DNA of 64,000 nt from Aporrectodea caliginosa (GCA_020284085.1 JACEVL010000344.1:879506-943505); one strand, 5' to 3'. Counted from the first letter of the stretch, positions 21,989 to 32,057 are shown. A program made the numbers and translations. The notes: generated by a model not told the origin, from the sequence alone.

Positions 21989-23287
21989 TTAGTAAACGAG
22001 ATTGAATTTGCTTCCATCCGATTCAAGTTTCATGAGTCGATCGCTTATCAACACGGCATATGCTATCGTATTAGCTGGAACTGCGGCGTCAAAGTTCACC
22101 TTAATCTGAATGTCCTGGGTCGTGGTTTTCAGGCGTTCTGATTGTCTGCGAACATCTAGTACGAAGATCGGGAAGAAATCTACAAAGTCGACCGGTGTTA
22201 CTTGACAAGATGATTCACGCCCATCGATTCCACAGAACTCCTCCTTGAAGTCTCGCAAAGCTTTATAAGCACGAGAGATTTTCATCGCGGTGAAGTCGAG
22301 ATTCATGTCAACGATGGGATAGCGATCGCTGTTGAGCATAGCATAGATATTGCGAACTTGTACATGGTCGAAAAGTGCCGGGTTCTGACGCTGGTTTGCC
22401 GTTTTTCCGGTCTGAAAAGCAACCAGAATCCATCGGGGCTTTTCCGTTCCTGATTTAACACTCAATCGCCACGAAAAAGTCGTTGCTTGCGGTACCGAAA
22501 TATTATCGCATTGCATGGCTCGAAATGCTACAGGAATTTTAACTTTGGCCTCGATCTGCTTCATGAGCATGCTCTTATACTCCAAAGCGGGTATAACATG
22601 CGGCATAAACCAGGATAGCTTACTCAGTGTAATCCGACCATCGATTATTGCATCGGCCTTGAAGATTGCGTCTGCATCGGCCTGACGGCTCAGCAACAAG
22701 GAATGTTTAATTCCGTACACGACCCTGTGGTAATCGTCACAAAAACCGAATAAATGTCTTAGGGGGATGACGAATGAAAAAGTGCCAATAGGGTCAGGCC
22801 TAGCGATGATCATCCCTCGCCGAGCTGTGAAGCCAATATTTGCGACCGCTGCGGCTGCAGTGGTGTCCTTCTGCCAACAAATGTTCAGACCTTCAGCCTT
22901 GGCGAAATCGTCTCCATAGACCAACATGCCCTTCATCGTTGTTGCCTGTCCTGGAGATGCGATGTTCTCGATCTCGGTATTGTTAACCTGGTATCGGATC
23001 TGAGAGAACATGTAAGGGATGGCATTATTGATTAGTGTAACCATTGTGTCTGCGGCGTAAGCCACATTAGTGGTTGATGCAAGCCTGCCCTCGACAAGAA
23101 GGTAGCTTTTGGAAGGTTGAGTGAAAATGTCTTGGTTTTGGATGTCTATCTGTATGGCCTGACCGTTATTAATGGCGGCGGGATTTTGTGACTCGTACTC
23201 GCGGAATTCGTAAGATTCGATGCTATTGTCGTCAGACATCGCCGCACCGATGTCCAACATTTCGCTAGCTATATCAACTGTTGCCAT
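21989..23287 (-). CDS. Polinton major capsid protein (double jelly-roll, hexon-like)
   Basis: Main shell protein of the virus-like particle. The frame is intact, 432 residues from an ATG. Recognisable conserved parts are the N-terminal SYEFREYESQNP with a following IDIQNQDIF strand, INNAIPYMFSQIRYQVNN, IARPDPIGTFSFVIPL with the HLFGFCDDY segment, and the C-terminal IQIKVNFDAAVPANT. These fit the double jelly-roll capsid proteins of animal Polintons/adintoviruses; the assignment is by recognition of the family, not by alignment. It is followed leftward by the truncated small protein and preceded by the pVI-like and penton-like genes, the normal virion cluster. No internal stop is seen, in contrast to the penton-like gene and polymerase. 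Confidence 0.82.
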   Translation of the reverse strand: MATVDIASEMLDIGAAMSDDNSIESYEFREYESQNPAAINNGQAIQIDIQNQDIFTQPSKSYLLVEGRLASTTNVAYAADTMVTLINNAIPYMFSQIRYQVNNTEIENIASPGQATTMKGMLVYGDDFAKAEGLNICWQKDTTAAAAVANIGFTARRGMIIARPDPIGTFSFVIPLRHLFGFCDDYHRVVYGIKHSLLLSRQADADAIFKADAIIDGRITLSKLSWFMPHVIPALEYKSMLMKQIEAKVKIPVAFRAMQCDNISVPQATTFSWRLSVKSGTEKPRWILVAFQTGKTANQRQNPALFDHVQVRNIYAMLNSDRYPIVDMNLDFTAMKISRAYKALRDFKEEFCGIDGRESSCQVTPVDFVDFFPIFVLDVRRQSERLKTTTQDIQIKVNFDAAVPANTIAYAVLISDRLMKLESDGSKFNLVY

Positions 23288-23373
23288 TATAATACTATTA
23301 ACTATTGGTAATTTTTAGACTTTAATTGTTGACAAACTAATTTCTACAAAGCAAATTAATTTCTACAAGCAAA
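23288..23373. promoter_or_regulatory. Spacer with three direct repeats AAATTAATTTCTAC
   Basis: Three nearly perfect copies of AAATTAATTTCTAC between about 23336 and 23386, upstream of the capsid gene; the last copy overlaps the end of the pVI-like gene. Candidate promoter or regulator-binding array. Confidence 0.45.
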
Positions 23374-23831
23374 TTAATTTCTACCCAAAAACAGGCCCTT
23401 TCCACGGCGATTTACCGCTTGTAGAGTTTTGAAGCCAGACCCAGCAATAAGGCTATTTATATCAGTTGCTGGTTGAACCCGTTCACTCGTTGCAAGTTGC
23501 TTTAAAAATTCAATGCTCTTTTCACTGAGTGCCTTTTCAAGAGGTATTGGAAGTGCAGCAGCGGGTTGCAGCGGCAGACGGGTTGTGCAGCGGCGGCAGC
23601 GGCAGCGCGTCTTGCCTTTACTGCATCAACAATATTCCTGACTGCAGATGCGGTTGTCGCACCAGCCTTAGCCACACTACCAGCCACATTTGCAACATTT
23701 GTGATTGTGTCCTTATTTCTCGAGATAAAATTACCAACCCGACCAAAAGCGCTGGCAATTTTGGGTATCCAGTCGAAAAGCCCACCACCCATAACCCGAC
23801 GCCGTTTCGATCTAACTCCAATGACAAACAT
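23374..23831 (-). pseudogene. Adenovirus pVI/pX-like minor virion protein, frameshifted
   Basis: The first frame (ATG at 23831) encodes a basic start RSKRRRVMGGG, an amphipathic stretch GLFDWIPKIASAFGRVGNF, a small-residue helix and an Ala-rich run. In or just after the Ala-rich GC-rich run (about 23550-23600) the frame needs a 1-nt shift to continue into SIEFLKQLATSERVQ and SLIAGSG, ending at 23374. MGGG and IAGSG both fit the adenain consensus (M/I/L)XGG-X or (M/I/L)XGX-G, so processing by an adenovirus-type protease is predicted, although no protease gene is visible. An amphipathic membrane-lytic role is by analogy with adenovirus pVI. The GC-rich Ala run could also hide a sequencing error. 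Confidence 0.65.
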
Positions 23832-23860
23832 ATTTTAACGCCTCTTATGAAATCTTATAG

Positions 23861-24651
23861 TTATACGCCTCGTATATGAAATCTTATAGTTATCGTTTCA
23901 CCACGGAGGTTTAATTGTTCACCGTTCTGGTCTGTCAACCACACTCTCATGCGCTGTACATGACCAGCTGGTACCACAGGCAGGTATACCAGGTTATTCG
24001 GCGACTCTACTATCTTATAGCCAGGCGAAACATCTGGAAAGAAACTGTAGACTACTGGCGTCTGGCTACCATTGCGGTATGACCCAGAAATGATATCACA
24101 GTTGACGAGAATGGTGTTTACCTTGAGAATATCAACTGGGTTATCTCCCTCATGATAGCCAGATTGTATAGTTTTAGGATTAAAGCCTAGCATAGACCTT
24201 ATTGTGGATGGGTCATGTTTACTCGGTAAGCAGCATTCGTAATGTCCACATAAGCTCGCAGGGTTGAGCTGTTGGCTCCCACTGTGATATAGTGGGATTG
24301 CGGATTTACGGTGTTGTCCCAGTGACCATTCCGTTCGAGTTGTCTTTGAATTGCGGCGTTAATCTGTGGAATCTCGTAACACCCTTCAGGAAGCGTGATC
24401 GTAAACCATGTTGTACCAGTGTTGTTGCTGTAGACAAACTTGTTGTTGGTTTCATCAACATTCGGAATAGAATTGTAAGTCTCAAGGTTGTTCACAAGAG
24501 CAAGTTCAAAGCGTTTGTTGGGATTGAGGTGCAGCATTGGTGAGAAGTTTTCGGTATAGTCGGTTTGATCTGAGGAACATATAATGCTAAAGTTTTCCTT
24601 AGGGAGCGTCAGGTCTCGGATTTCTTTGAGAAGTTCTTCAAGGCGTTCCAT
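23861..24651 (-). pseudogene. Penton-like minor capsid protein, frameshifted
   Basis: Single jelly-roll protein expected at capsid vertices. The first frame starts with an ATG at 24651 (MERLEELLKEIRDL) and includes FSPMLHLNPNKRFELALVN, TWFTITLPEGCYEIPQINA and an ITVGANSS strand, then meets a stop at 24199-24201. A second frame, offset by one base, continues without gap from about 24195 with MLGFNPKTIQ, NTILVNCDIISGS and IRFHIRGV at the end. The break is therefore a single indel close to 24195-24205. The two-part protein matches the usual penton-like ORF of Polintons in order and motif content. It lies between the pVI-like gene and a conserved hypothetical gene, all leftward. Confidence 0.78.
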
Positions 24652-24731
24652 AATCACAGATTAAAATAATAATAATAATGGATTATTATTTTTAATAATA
24701 ATAAAAACAATAATAATAAATAAGATTATTA
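24652..24731. promoter_or_regulatory. (AAT)n hairpin-rich spacer
   Basis: AATAATAAT/ATTATTATT blocks in both orientations form possible hairpins directly upstream of the penton-like gene. Candidate promoter by position. Confidence 0.4.
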
Positions 24732-25295
24732 TTATACCGTCAGCAAACTTCGGTTCAACTGGAGTGCTAACTCTTTGTGGATCAAACCAGAACGAAGCAG
24801 TTCGTCAAGAATGGCTGAGATCTCGTTGTCAACACCAGTATTACCAGCCGTTCTAGAGGCTATCAAGAGCTGTAATCTCTCTACAAGGGCGTCTGGGTTG
24901 TTGTAATACTGTACAGCTACACCCGAACCTTGGGTCAGCTTGAACTTTTTGCTTTTTCTGCCGTGAACTGGAAGCCCTGAAAGTTGAATGAGTTTCTTAA
25001 AAGTTTCAATTGCTTGAGGGGCGTACTGCTTGGTCTTAATGAAACGCTTAGTCAAAAGGCTGTACAGCGATTCATCTGCGGGTGCTTCGTAAACGAGGTT
25101 TCCACCTTTAAACGCCCTCATAGAACCTGCAGAGAGAGCAACTGGGTCGATTAAGAGATCGCCGAATTTGTTGTTCTTTAGCTGTAGAGGTGAGATTGGA
25201 ACAAACCCCTTTCCTCTTTTGGTGAGCTTGTATCCCTTCGACAATAAACGAAGTCGTTCTCTATAAGCGGCTAGGGCTTTGATTTCAACATCCAG
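24732..25295 (-). CDS. Polinton conserved hypothetical protein (YKLTKRGKGF)
   Basis: The open frame extends from just after a TAG near 25305 to the stop at 24732. No in-frame ATG exists in it; possible starts are CTG at 25295 or TTG at 25244, so the original start codon may have been lost. Visible features are a basic patch (SKGYKLTKRGKGF), a central GLPVHGRKSKKFKLTQGSG stretch and a helical C-terminus. Proteins with the LSKGYKLTKRGKG start occur in the virion cluster of related Polintons, with unknown function. The upstream gene ends at 25297, essentially touching this frame, which suggests a polycistronic or overlapping arrangement. Confidence 0.6.
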   Translation of the reverse strand: MDVEIKALAAYRERLRLLSKGYKLTKRGKGFVPISPLQLKNNKFGDLLIDPVALSAGSMRAFKGGNLVYEAPADESLYSLLTKRFIKTKQYAPQAIETFKKLIQLSGLPVHGRKSKKFKLTQGSGVAVQYYNNPDALVERLQLLIASRTAGNTGVDNEISAILDELLRSGLIHKELALQLNRSLLTV

Positions 25296-25296
25296 C

Positions 25297-25818
25297 TCAG
25301 TCTACTCGATCTCTATCTCCGTCTTTTTTCGCTTTTCTTTTCTCAGCGCCTAGGACACTTCTATTATACTTATTAATTCGTTCTATGATCTCTTCAATCC
25401 CTTGCCTGTCAGTCAGGTTGAGCTCGCTCGGACGCACAAAACCATATCTCTCAATCACAACGATATTCAGACCTTGGTTGGGATTAAAGAGTAATGTTTG
25501 CGGATTTTCAGGTGCTGGGAGCGCCGGTGTTGCTTCTCCAAATATCGCCGCTATCGGGTTAAAATTAGCCTCGTCTAAAATCTGCCTTGGTAAGTGCTCC
25601 AAAGCTCCAGTAACTTTCTGCAGTTCCTTGGATGTCGCCGCCTGTGCTTCAGTTGTTGCTGTAGCAATTGGTTTGAAAAGTTTAGTCGCATCGTACAGCA
25701 AGTCAGCCTCTCCCAGTTTTTCATCCACGAATCGCTGTCTCAATCGGTTCCTACGAGCTAAATAGTCTTGTGTAAACGCGTCACGCTCTTGTTTTGTTGA
25801 AATTTTTGTCCACATCAT
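25297..25818 (-). CDS. Polinton hypothetical virion-cluster protein
   Basis: A 173-residue frame from ATG at 25818 (a second ATG follows directly at 25815). The N-terminus is charged and helical (TKQERDAFTQDYLARRNRLR), the middle has an Ala/Thr/Gln-rich stretch, and the C-terminus includes IVVIERYGFVRPSELNLTDR and a very basic end. No catalytic motif is recognised. Its position between the packaging ATPase and the hypothetical YKLTKRGKGF protein, all leftward, suggests a structural or assembly role. The frame is intact. Confidence 0.6.
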   Translation of the reverse strand: MMWTKISTKQERDAFTQDYLARRNRLRQRFVDEKLGEADLLYDATKLFKPIATATTEAQAATSKELQKVTGALEHLPRQILDEANFNPIAAIFGEATPALPAPENPQTLLFNPNQGLNIVVIERYGFVRPSELNLTDRQGIEEIIERINKYNRSVLGAEKRKAKKDGDRDRVD

Positions 25819-25883
25819 GAAAAATAATATTATTTGCAAAATAAATAACTATATTTTCACTTTATGTTTACTATATCAGTTCT

Positions 25884-26585
25884 TTAAATACTTGCCATGG
25901 GTTTATAGAAACGATCGAACCCGCAGCGATATTTGCCATCGTAAACTTTTGAAGTTAGATCGATGACCGCGAACCCATATGGTTGGGCCGCACACTCGCT
26001 GAAGAATTTTCTGAATTCGTCTAACGGCATGTCACCACCAACAAAAGTGTTGTGAATAGCTGTCAGATTTTTACCGTCTTGGTTGAAGAGTATAATTAAA
26101 TTTGCATTATCACGAATCGCTTGCTTGGGAATCCGAAAGTAATTCTGAGTTAGGTAGAAGCAGTCCGCTCCACCGTGTCTTCCCATAGTGAAATACTTCT
26201 CGATTGGCTCCTGTTTCTCCAGCATTACATCGTCAAAGACCATGATACTACGACCATCATGATGTTCACGATTCTTACAAAGCGATTCGACTGGAATGAT
26301 ATCTTCAGACGATGAGTGAAACGAGGCCACTTCCTTTCCAGCAACTTTTTCCAACTCTGTGGCCCAGTCACGAAGGAATTGATATTTATCCTGTCCTAGA
26401 GACTTTGAGTAGAGGTGCAGCCGGTCAAAGCGTAGGAATCCCTTGTTGAGAAGGAAGTTCAGCAACAGATTCGTTTTTCCACAACCACTCGGACCGCAGA
26501 TGATGCATCTTATACTGGATGGAAGCAACCAATGATGATGCCTCGTTCCATCGTCCTGTTCTATATCAAAGTTTATTATCTCCAT
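25884..26585 (-). CDS. Genome-packaging ATPase (FtsK/A32-type)
   Basis: Motor that pumps DNA into the capsid by ATP hydrolysis. The frame is intact, 233 residues from ATG. The Walker A motif is GPSGCGKTN (residues 31-39), Walker B is SIMVFDDV (about 112-119), and the sensor-like segment LTQNYFRIPKQAIRDNAN follows, all in the order typical of Polinton and poxvirus A32-like packaging ATPases. The C-terminus reads PYGFAVIDL then CGFDRFYKP. It is the first gene of the leftward virion cluster and is divergent from the PLA2 gene across a repeat-rich spacer, implying a shared regulatory region. Confidence 0.92.
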   Translation of the reverse strand: MEIINFDIEQDDGTRHHHWLLPSSIRCIICGPSGCGKTNLLLNFLLNKGFLRFDRLHLYSKSLGQDKYQFLRDWATELEKVAGKEVASFHSSSEDIIPVESLCKNREHHDGRSIMVFDDVMLEKQEPIEKYFTMGRHGGADCFYLTQNYFRIPKQAIRDNANLIILFNQDGKNLTAIHNTFVGGDMPLDEFRKFFSECAAQPYGFAVIDLTSKVYDGKYRCGFDRFYKPMASI

Positions 26586-26717
26586 ATCAAAAACAAACTT
26601 TGTTTGTTTTTATAAACAAAACTTTGTTTGTTTTAAACAACAAAACTTTGTTTGTTTTTTAAACAAAGCTTTGTTTTTAAACAAATATCAAAGAGTTTAT
26701 CAAACCAAACTAATACA
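26586..26717. promoter_or_regulatory. Divergent spacer with AAACAAA(G/A)CTTTGTTT repeats
   Basis: 132-bp spacer between divergently transcribed ATPase and PLA2 genes. It holds about four copies of AACAAAACTTTGTTTGTTTT, each itself an inverted repeat (AAACAAA..TTTGTTT). The symmetry suits a bidirectional promoter or a dimeric regulator site; function is inferred. Confidence 0.55.
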
Positions 26718-27293
26718 ATGTATTGCCTCCGATGTAAAAGACACACTGAGACTTTAAATGAGACGACCACCGTTTTAAAGAACGGGCGTCCAGCCAAAAG
26801 GGGAACCTGTGCTGTATGTGGTATTCAGAAGTTTCAATTTTTAAGCTCGCAAGGCTCGCGAAGTAAGCGAGCTAAGCGAGTTCGTGGCGGTTCGCTGTTA
26901 AATAGCGCTCTAAACGCTCTACCACTGCCTGAAATGCATATGAGCCTTCCACCCGGTGCAGCTTCGGAAGATAATCCAGGAGGTTCGTTTCAGAACACTG
27001 GCAAATATTCCTATTGTGGACCATTCACCAAGCTCGACAAACGGTTGACGCAACGCTATCGCGGTGTTAACAAGCTCGACCGAGCATGCCTCGATCACGA
27101 TGTGGCCTATGCTATCCATAAAGATACAACTGGGCGAAATCATGCAGACGACATCCTGGCTGCAGCTGCATCTAGGATTGCTCTAAATGATGAAATCCCA
27201 GAGTATGAGAAGAAAGATGCCCGGCTCGTATCGGCTATTATGTCATCGAAGTCGAAGATGGGGATGGGTGTTGGAGCCAGAGCAAAACGATGA
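26718..27293 (+). CDS. Zinc-ribbon plus phospholipase A2-like virion protein
   Basis: 191 residues from the ATG at 26718. N-terminal zinc ribbon: C3-x2-C6 (MYCLRC) and C31-x2-C34 (CAVC). A basic SKRAKRVRGG stretch at about 49-58 resembles a nuclear-localisation or DNA-binding patch. The C-terminal half is a parvovirus/adintovirus-type PLA2 domain: YCGPFT (99-104, calcium loop) and CLDHDVAY (124-131), with catalytic His127 and Asp128. In parvoviruses such a domain helps particles leave endosomes; here that is inference. The frame is intact and transcribed rightward, opposite to the capsid cluster and next to integrase. Confidence 0.85.
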   Translation: MYCLRCKRHTETLNETTTVLKNGRPAKRGTCAVCGIQKFQFLSSQGSRSKRAKRVRGGSLLNSALNALPLPEMHMSLPPGAASEDNPGGSFQNTGKYSYCGPFTKLDKRLTQRYRGVNKLDRACLDHDVAYAIHKDTTGRNHADDILAAAASRIALNDEIPEYEKKDARLVSAIMSSKSKMGMGVGARAKR

Positions 27294-27393
27294 ACGGTTT
27301 GTTGCGTAAATGAAATGGAAGTTGCGTAAATGAAATTTTTCTTCTCTGTTGGAAATATATAACTTTACAAGAATATATAACTTTTATAACGCT

Positions 27394-28416
27394 ATGGCTA
27401 AACACCTTTCCTCAATATATTACAGCCCAAAAGGGTATTGGCGAGGCAAAGCCGCGGTAACAAAATTAGCCTCAGCCGCCAAGGTTTCCCCGGCTGAAAC
27501 TCGCGAATGGTTGAAGAAACAAGCCGTTTGGCAAATTTATCAGCCTGTACCACGACGAATTCCTCGTCCAATGTTGGATGAAGATAGGCCTAACACCGTT
27601 CATCAAGCCGATCTGTTGTATCTTCCTCATGACAAAGTTGGTCGTAAAAAGTACAAATATGCTCTGACTCTGGTTGATGTAGCCTCACGATACAAAGAGG
27701 CTGAGCCGTTGGTCGATAAAAGTGCTTCTGAAGTTGCAGCCGCTTTGGGCCGAATTTATAAACGGGGTCCATTGACTTGGCCTAGACTCCTACAGGTCGA
27801 CCCTGGCCGCGAGTTTATGGGCGCCTTTAAACCATTGCTGACGAAGCACGATGTGCAAGTGAGGCGTGGAGAAGTTGGAAATCATCGCCAGCAGGGAATA
27901 GTTGAAAGATTCAATCGAACTTTGGCAGAGCGATTATTTGGCGCCCAATACGCACAAGAATTACTCCTTGCTGCACGAGGTTCCTCGGAAAGATCGGCTG
28001 AATGGGTACGCCGTCTGCCTGAGGTTGTGGCTGCACTAAACAACGAAACAACGCGTTTACTCGGAAAACATGGTATGGTTCCGGCTAAAGCCATTAAGGC
28101 TGATAGAGTAGTACAGAAACCCTCTCTTCCCGCTCGTCGTGCTGTTGGCCTGAAAGAACCGATTCTTGGACACGATGTTCTGGTCCGTTACTTGTATGCA
28201 CCCGGCGAACTCGAGGGTGGTAACAGACGAGCTACAGATCCTAACTGGTCGTTGACCATACATGTTATTTCAAATGTTGTCCAACAAGCTGACCAGCCGG
28301 CATTGTATCATCTAGTAGATGGACCAGGCCGCGGATTTGTTCGCGAGGAATTGATCGTGGTACCTATAGACACTGAGTTGCCACCTGATAGAATTCTCAA
28401 GTTAAAAGTTCGTTGA
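27394..28416 (+). CDS. Retroviral-type integrase (rve, DDE)
   Basis: Inserts the element DNA into the host genome. An ATG at 27394 precedes the conserved AKHLSSIYYSPKGYWRG; the frame is open further up but with atypical sequence, so this start is chosen. The HHCC-type zinc domain is not evident. The catalytic triad is visible: Asp73 in VHQADLLYL, Asp136 in LLQVDPGREF and Glu171 in GIVERFNRT, the last two 35 positions apart as in the D,D35E class. The C-terminus (ALYHLVDGPGRGFVREEL) looks like an SH3/chromo-like DNA-binding end. The frame is intact and ends 9 bp from the convergent polymerase gene. Confidence 0.92.
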   Translation: MAKHLSSIYYSPKGYWRGKAAVTKLASAAKVSPAETREWLKKQAVWQIYQPVPRRIPRPMLDEDRPNTVHQADLLYLPHDKVGRKKYKYALTLVDVASRYKEAEPLVDKSASEVAAALGRIYKRGPLTWPRLLQVDPGREFMGAFKPLLTKHDVQVRRGEVGNHRQQGIVERFNRTLAERLFGAQYAQELLLAARGSSERSAEWVRRLPEVVAALNNETTRLLGKHGMVPAKAIKADRVVQKPSLPARRAVGLKEPILGHDVLVRYLYAPGELEGGNRRATDPNWSLTIHVISNVVQQADQPALYHLVDGPGRGFVREELIVVPIDTELPPDRILKLKVR

Positions 28417-28425
28417 GATATTCCT

Positions 28426-31400
28426 CTACTTCTGCTGATATATTTTCTTCTTCTTCTTCAGAAATATAAAATTGATCAATTCCGAATTTATCGTTTGATA
28501 AATTCTATAATGCCCGTATGCCCTTGTTGTAATCCCATCATCGGCTATCCACTTTTTTGTGTCCAGTGGGGAAAGGGATATCTTGTTTTGCTCGTACACA
28601 CCAATCTCGTGCCCACGACTTCGAATTGCAACCTGTGTGTGCCGCATCTGTTTTTGCTCAAACAAGCATTCTTTATACATCTCGTGATGTAGATCTTTCT
28701 TAACAACTGCTCTCTGAACACCTTTTGCCTTTCGAATTTCAGATCCAGTAGACTGTAGGATCGAATACATCTTTGGGCGAAGTCCCACAAATTCGGCAAT
28801 TGGAACTCCATTGCATTCGTCTTTGAATTTTCCAACCACTTTCTTATTTTCTACATTGTGGTATGGGCTATCTCGCGGATATTCGCTGAGATCGTACGAA
28901 GTTTTATTGACCAACATATCGTCGTATGGATTCGGAGTTTCCACTTGAAATAGTAAACTATCGGTATCTGTATACAGAAGTTGGGCTTTTTCGCCGTACT
29001 GCGCTTTGACATCGTTGTACCAGAAGTCGTACATCAGATGTTTGGACAGATCTAGAACCGCCTGGCCGACATAGACCGGCCTGTTCAACTTCAGTTTGCC
29101 TTTTGTACTATGAATTGCAGCAAGTCCGCCATTGAAGATGCGATGCGATAGATAGGCTGGGTCGGCGATCAATTTACGAAGTTTGTCCTCTTGTGTTCCA
29201 GCCACTAAGTTGACTCTAATACGCTTTCGAAGGTTCTCCATCGTTTTCCCAAAGACTGCATTGTTAGCCAGTTTGAAGAAGTCCTTCTCAAAGTCAGAAG
29301 TTGATTTGGCTCTTAACTCTGTATTCATCTCGATGTACGGCTTCATCCAGGCTTCCTGTCGAAATTTAACGGCACGATGAATTTTACTGACTCGCATGCC
29401 CAACGAATGATATAGTTTGAGATTTCTGTAATGAACCACATATCGTTCCTTCTTTCGTAGGCTGGGAACCAACTTTACACAATCTGTGAACTTGCATCCC
29501 AACTGTTTCACGAGCAAGCTCTGATAGTCGCTCAACCAATCTTCTCGGACAGATAGGGTTTCTGGGGCTAATGGATAGTCGTTGTGGGCGTCATGGAGAT
29601 GTTCCGGGTATTCAAGGTCCACTTCGAGTAAGAATCCTTCGGGGGCGTCGTCCGGTGTTGCCAGTATTTCGTTTAGAAAATTTTCTTCACTAATCTTCGC
29701 ACCAACTAAATCCGCCGACTGGTAGCATTTGTTGCATAGCCCATCCGTACAGGTTATTTGCATCCAGATACATAATCCAGTTGTTTGGCTTCGTGGTATC
29801 GTGGTCAGGGCATTGTGGATTGTTGGCTTTTGCGAATCTCTGGGATACCATCGATACTCCACCTCGAAGACCTCTTTCAAAGAATAAATGCATGTCGATG
29901 TCGGTCAACAGTTCGAGTTCTACTTTTGTCTTTTTCAACAACGCATCCCAAGCCATTCCAGGTAGACTGAAATAGTATGCTGGGTCTAGCTGATAATGCT
30001 TCATCGATGTGGCTCTGAAAGTTTCGAAAACATCAGCTAGTAGAAGCACATCAGTTCGGAGATACAGGTCGTGGTAGTCACCCATGGTTTTACAGTCAAA
30101 CTCCTTCCAAACTTGTTGGGCGTGTTGGTAATCAGTGTCTGAAATGTCTTCTCTGGTTAACTTACTGTAGAATGCCTCCTTTGGTGGGAGCTGGTCTTCT
30201 TCGAAACGATTGTAGCTATCTATATACTCATAGGGATAAACACCTTTTCGCCGCAATAAATCTAGTTTTAAACTATGTGTCGCTGTGATTTTTAGATCAT
30301 CCAGTGATAGATTGCTTGACAACTTGTCCAACGAACTATTTAAGAACTGGAGACTGTCGATGAACTGGAGCTGACCTAAGCTGAATGTCATATACTTCTC
30401 CATATTATTTGGGATACAGGTGATTTTATCAGCCTCGTAGCCAGTCATTGCTTGCATAATCAAATGGCTGTCATAGCCACGAAGATTGTGAAAGACCACT
30501 GGCACTTTACATTTGTCTGGATATATGCGAAGTTTGAGATTGCATGCATTATGAGCTGCTCCACGAAAGTTACCAGTTATATGACAATGGTCCCAGACTT
30601 TGTCCAAAACCAAAGTTTCTTTGTTTTCTAATACATCTCCGCAGATGTGACAATTAGTAGCCTCACGAAATGATTGGTGATCAGTCTCTGTCATGACCAT
30701 CTTCGCTGCATTAGCCAATTTTTGTTTTATATTAGCTAACTCACCTTGTAGGCGATGAAGGAATTCCTCTACAGCATTCTCTCCGCGATAAAGTACGGGT
30801 TTGTACGAGAGACCATCACTTCGAACCACTATGTAACAGAAGCTGCATGGTTTCTGCTCGGCAATGAGTCTGGTGTTAGTTTCTTCCGGGTCTTTGACTG
30901 GGATATTTAGTGCTTCAAAATCAGCATAAATAATGTATGGAACTCGCATCTGTTTGTGGTGATTTTGAAATTTGAGTATATTTTTACCTTCTTCAGGCAT
31001 CACAATCCGCTGTGGTTTCTTGCTAATGCCTTTACAATCTTTGATATGAGCATCTAGCAAGTCTTGCCTAGAGAATGGATGTATACAGCGGCGACATGGA
31101 AATAATTTGTGTTCATGTTTATTATGTTTATTTATAATTCGGCCTAGGTCTTTAATCCAGACATAATGCTGATTCTCACCGTCGGATAGTAGTAGAAGGT
31201 CAACATCATGTTTAGTGTGTTCTGGTTTGATACACGGATCGGATACAACCCCTTGTTCCACCCAAACACGCATACCGATACGCCTAGATTCTGTCGTTCA
31301 AATTTATCGATGCTGGTTACCTCTACTGGAAATTTGATTCCAGTGAAATCCAGCTTTTTGAGGTGGGCACGATATTTGCTTGGGCGGTGAGGATTTTGTT

Positions 31401-32057
31401 CAGCTGGATACATTGCTGATAAAACCGCCCACTCAAAACAGCGGTTGTCATTATTTTGCACATTGATAACTGATTGAGGAGGTAGGTATTTTGGTGTTGG
31501 AAAGTAACTCTTACCTCGAATTGGTTTAAATCTCGCGGTACCAATGTCCAGTGCCACAACTCGCTTCACCCTCCAACCAGATCCCTCTCTGGTAAACCCC
31601 TCTAGATGTTTTAAAATTTTAGCCTTTGTCTCCTGCACGGACTTACAAGTTGCACCTGCATTGAGAACTTCATATGCCTTTGTCCTGAAATAGGCGGTCG
31701 TTTTAATTGTGTTGTCTGTTGTGAGTCCTAATTTTTCAAATTCAACTGTTAACATTGCTGAGTATTTTATACCATCATGTCTAGTCAGGTCTTTATTTAT
31801 AAGGGTCTCAATGCTAGATTCCATTGCACTCAAGAATGATAGTGGATCTCTCTCTAATCCATGATCAAGAGGTACCACTGTGCGGTAATCTCTCAAAAAC
31901 TTGTTGGCGAACTCTTTCTGTAGTAGAATAGGTGGTAGTTAGAGGGCTTTTCGTTTTACACCTCTTTGTTTTCGCATCCTTCGGGAGAAGCGGTTTCAAT
32001 AATTGGGAAATCTCATAGCAGCTGGTCAATGTACTCATCCATACTCGATGATGCCAT
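28426..32057 (-). pseudogene. Protein-primed family B DNA polymerase, multiply frameshifted
   Basis: Replicates the element. Three overlapping frames are needed: 31896-31144 (N-terminal, LRDYRTVVPL), 31273-29690 and 29880-28426. Frameshifts fall near 31210-31270 and near 29700-29720. A candidate original ATG at 32057 is followed by a stop after 14 codons, so a third break is likely. Domains seen in order: C2HC finger (CRRC..H..C), 3'-5' exonuclease motifs YADFEALN, NLRGYDSH and YLRTDVLLLADVFE, then polymerase motif A (DANNLYGWAM), motif B (KLANNAVFGKTMEN) and motif C (YTDTDSLLF). All catalytic residues survive, so decay is recent. The C-terminal end carries a Lys run just before the stop. Confidence 0.92.

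Noticed and set aside
29183..29380. Plus-strand frames within 28.4-32.0 kb
   Set aside because: Shadows of the polymerase gene on the opposite strand.
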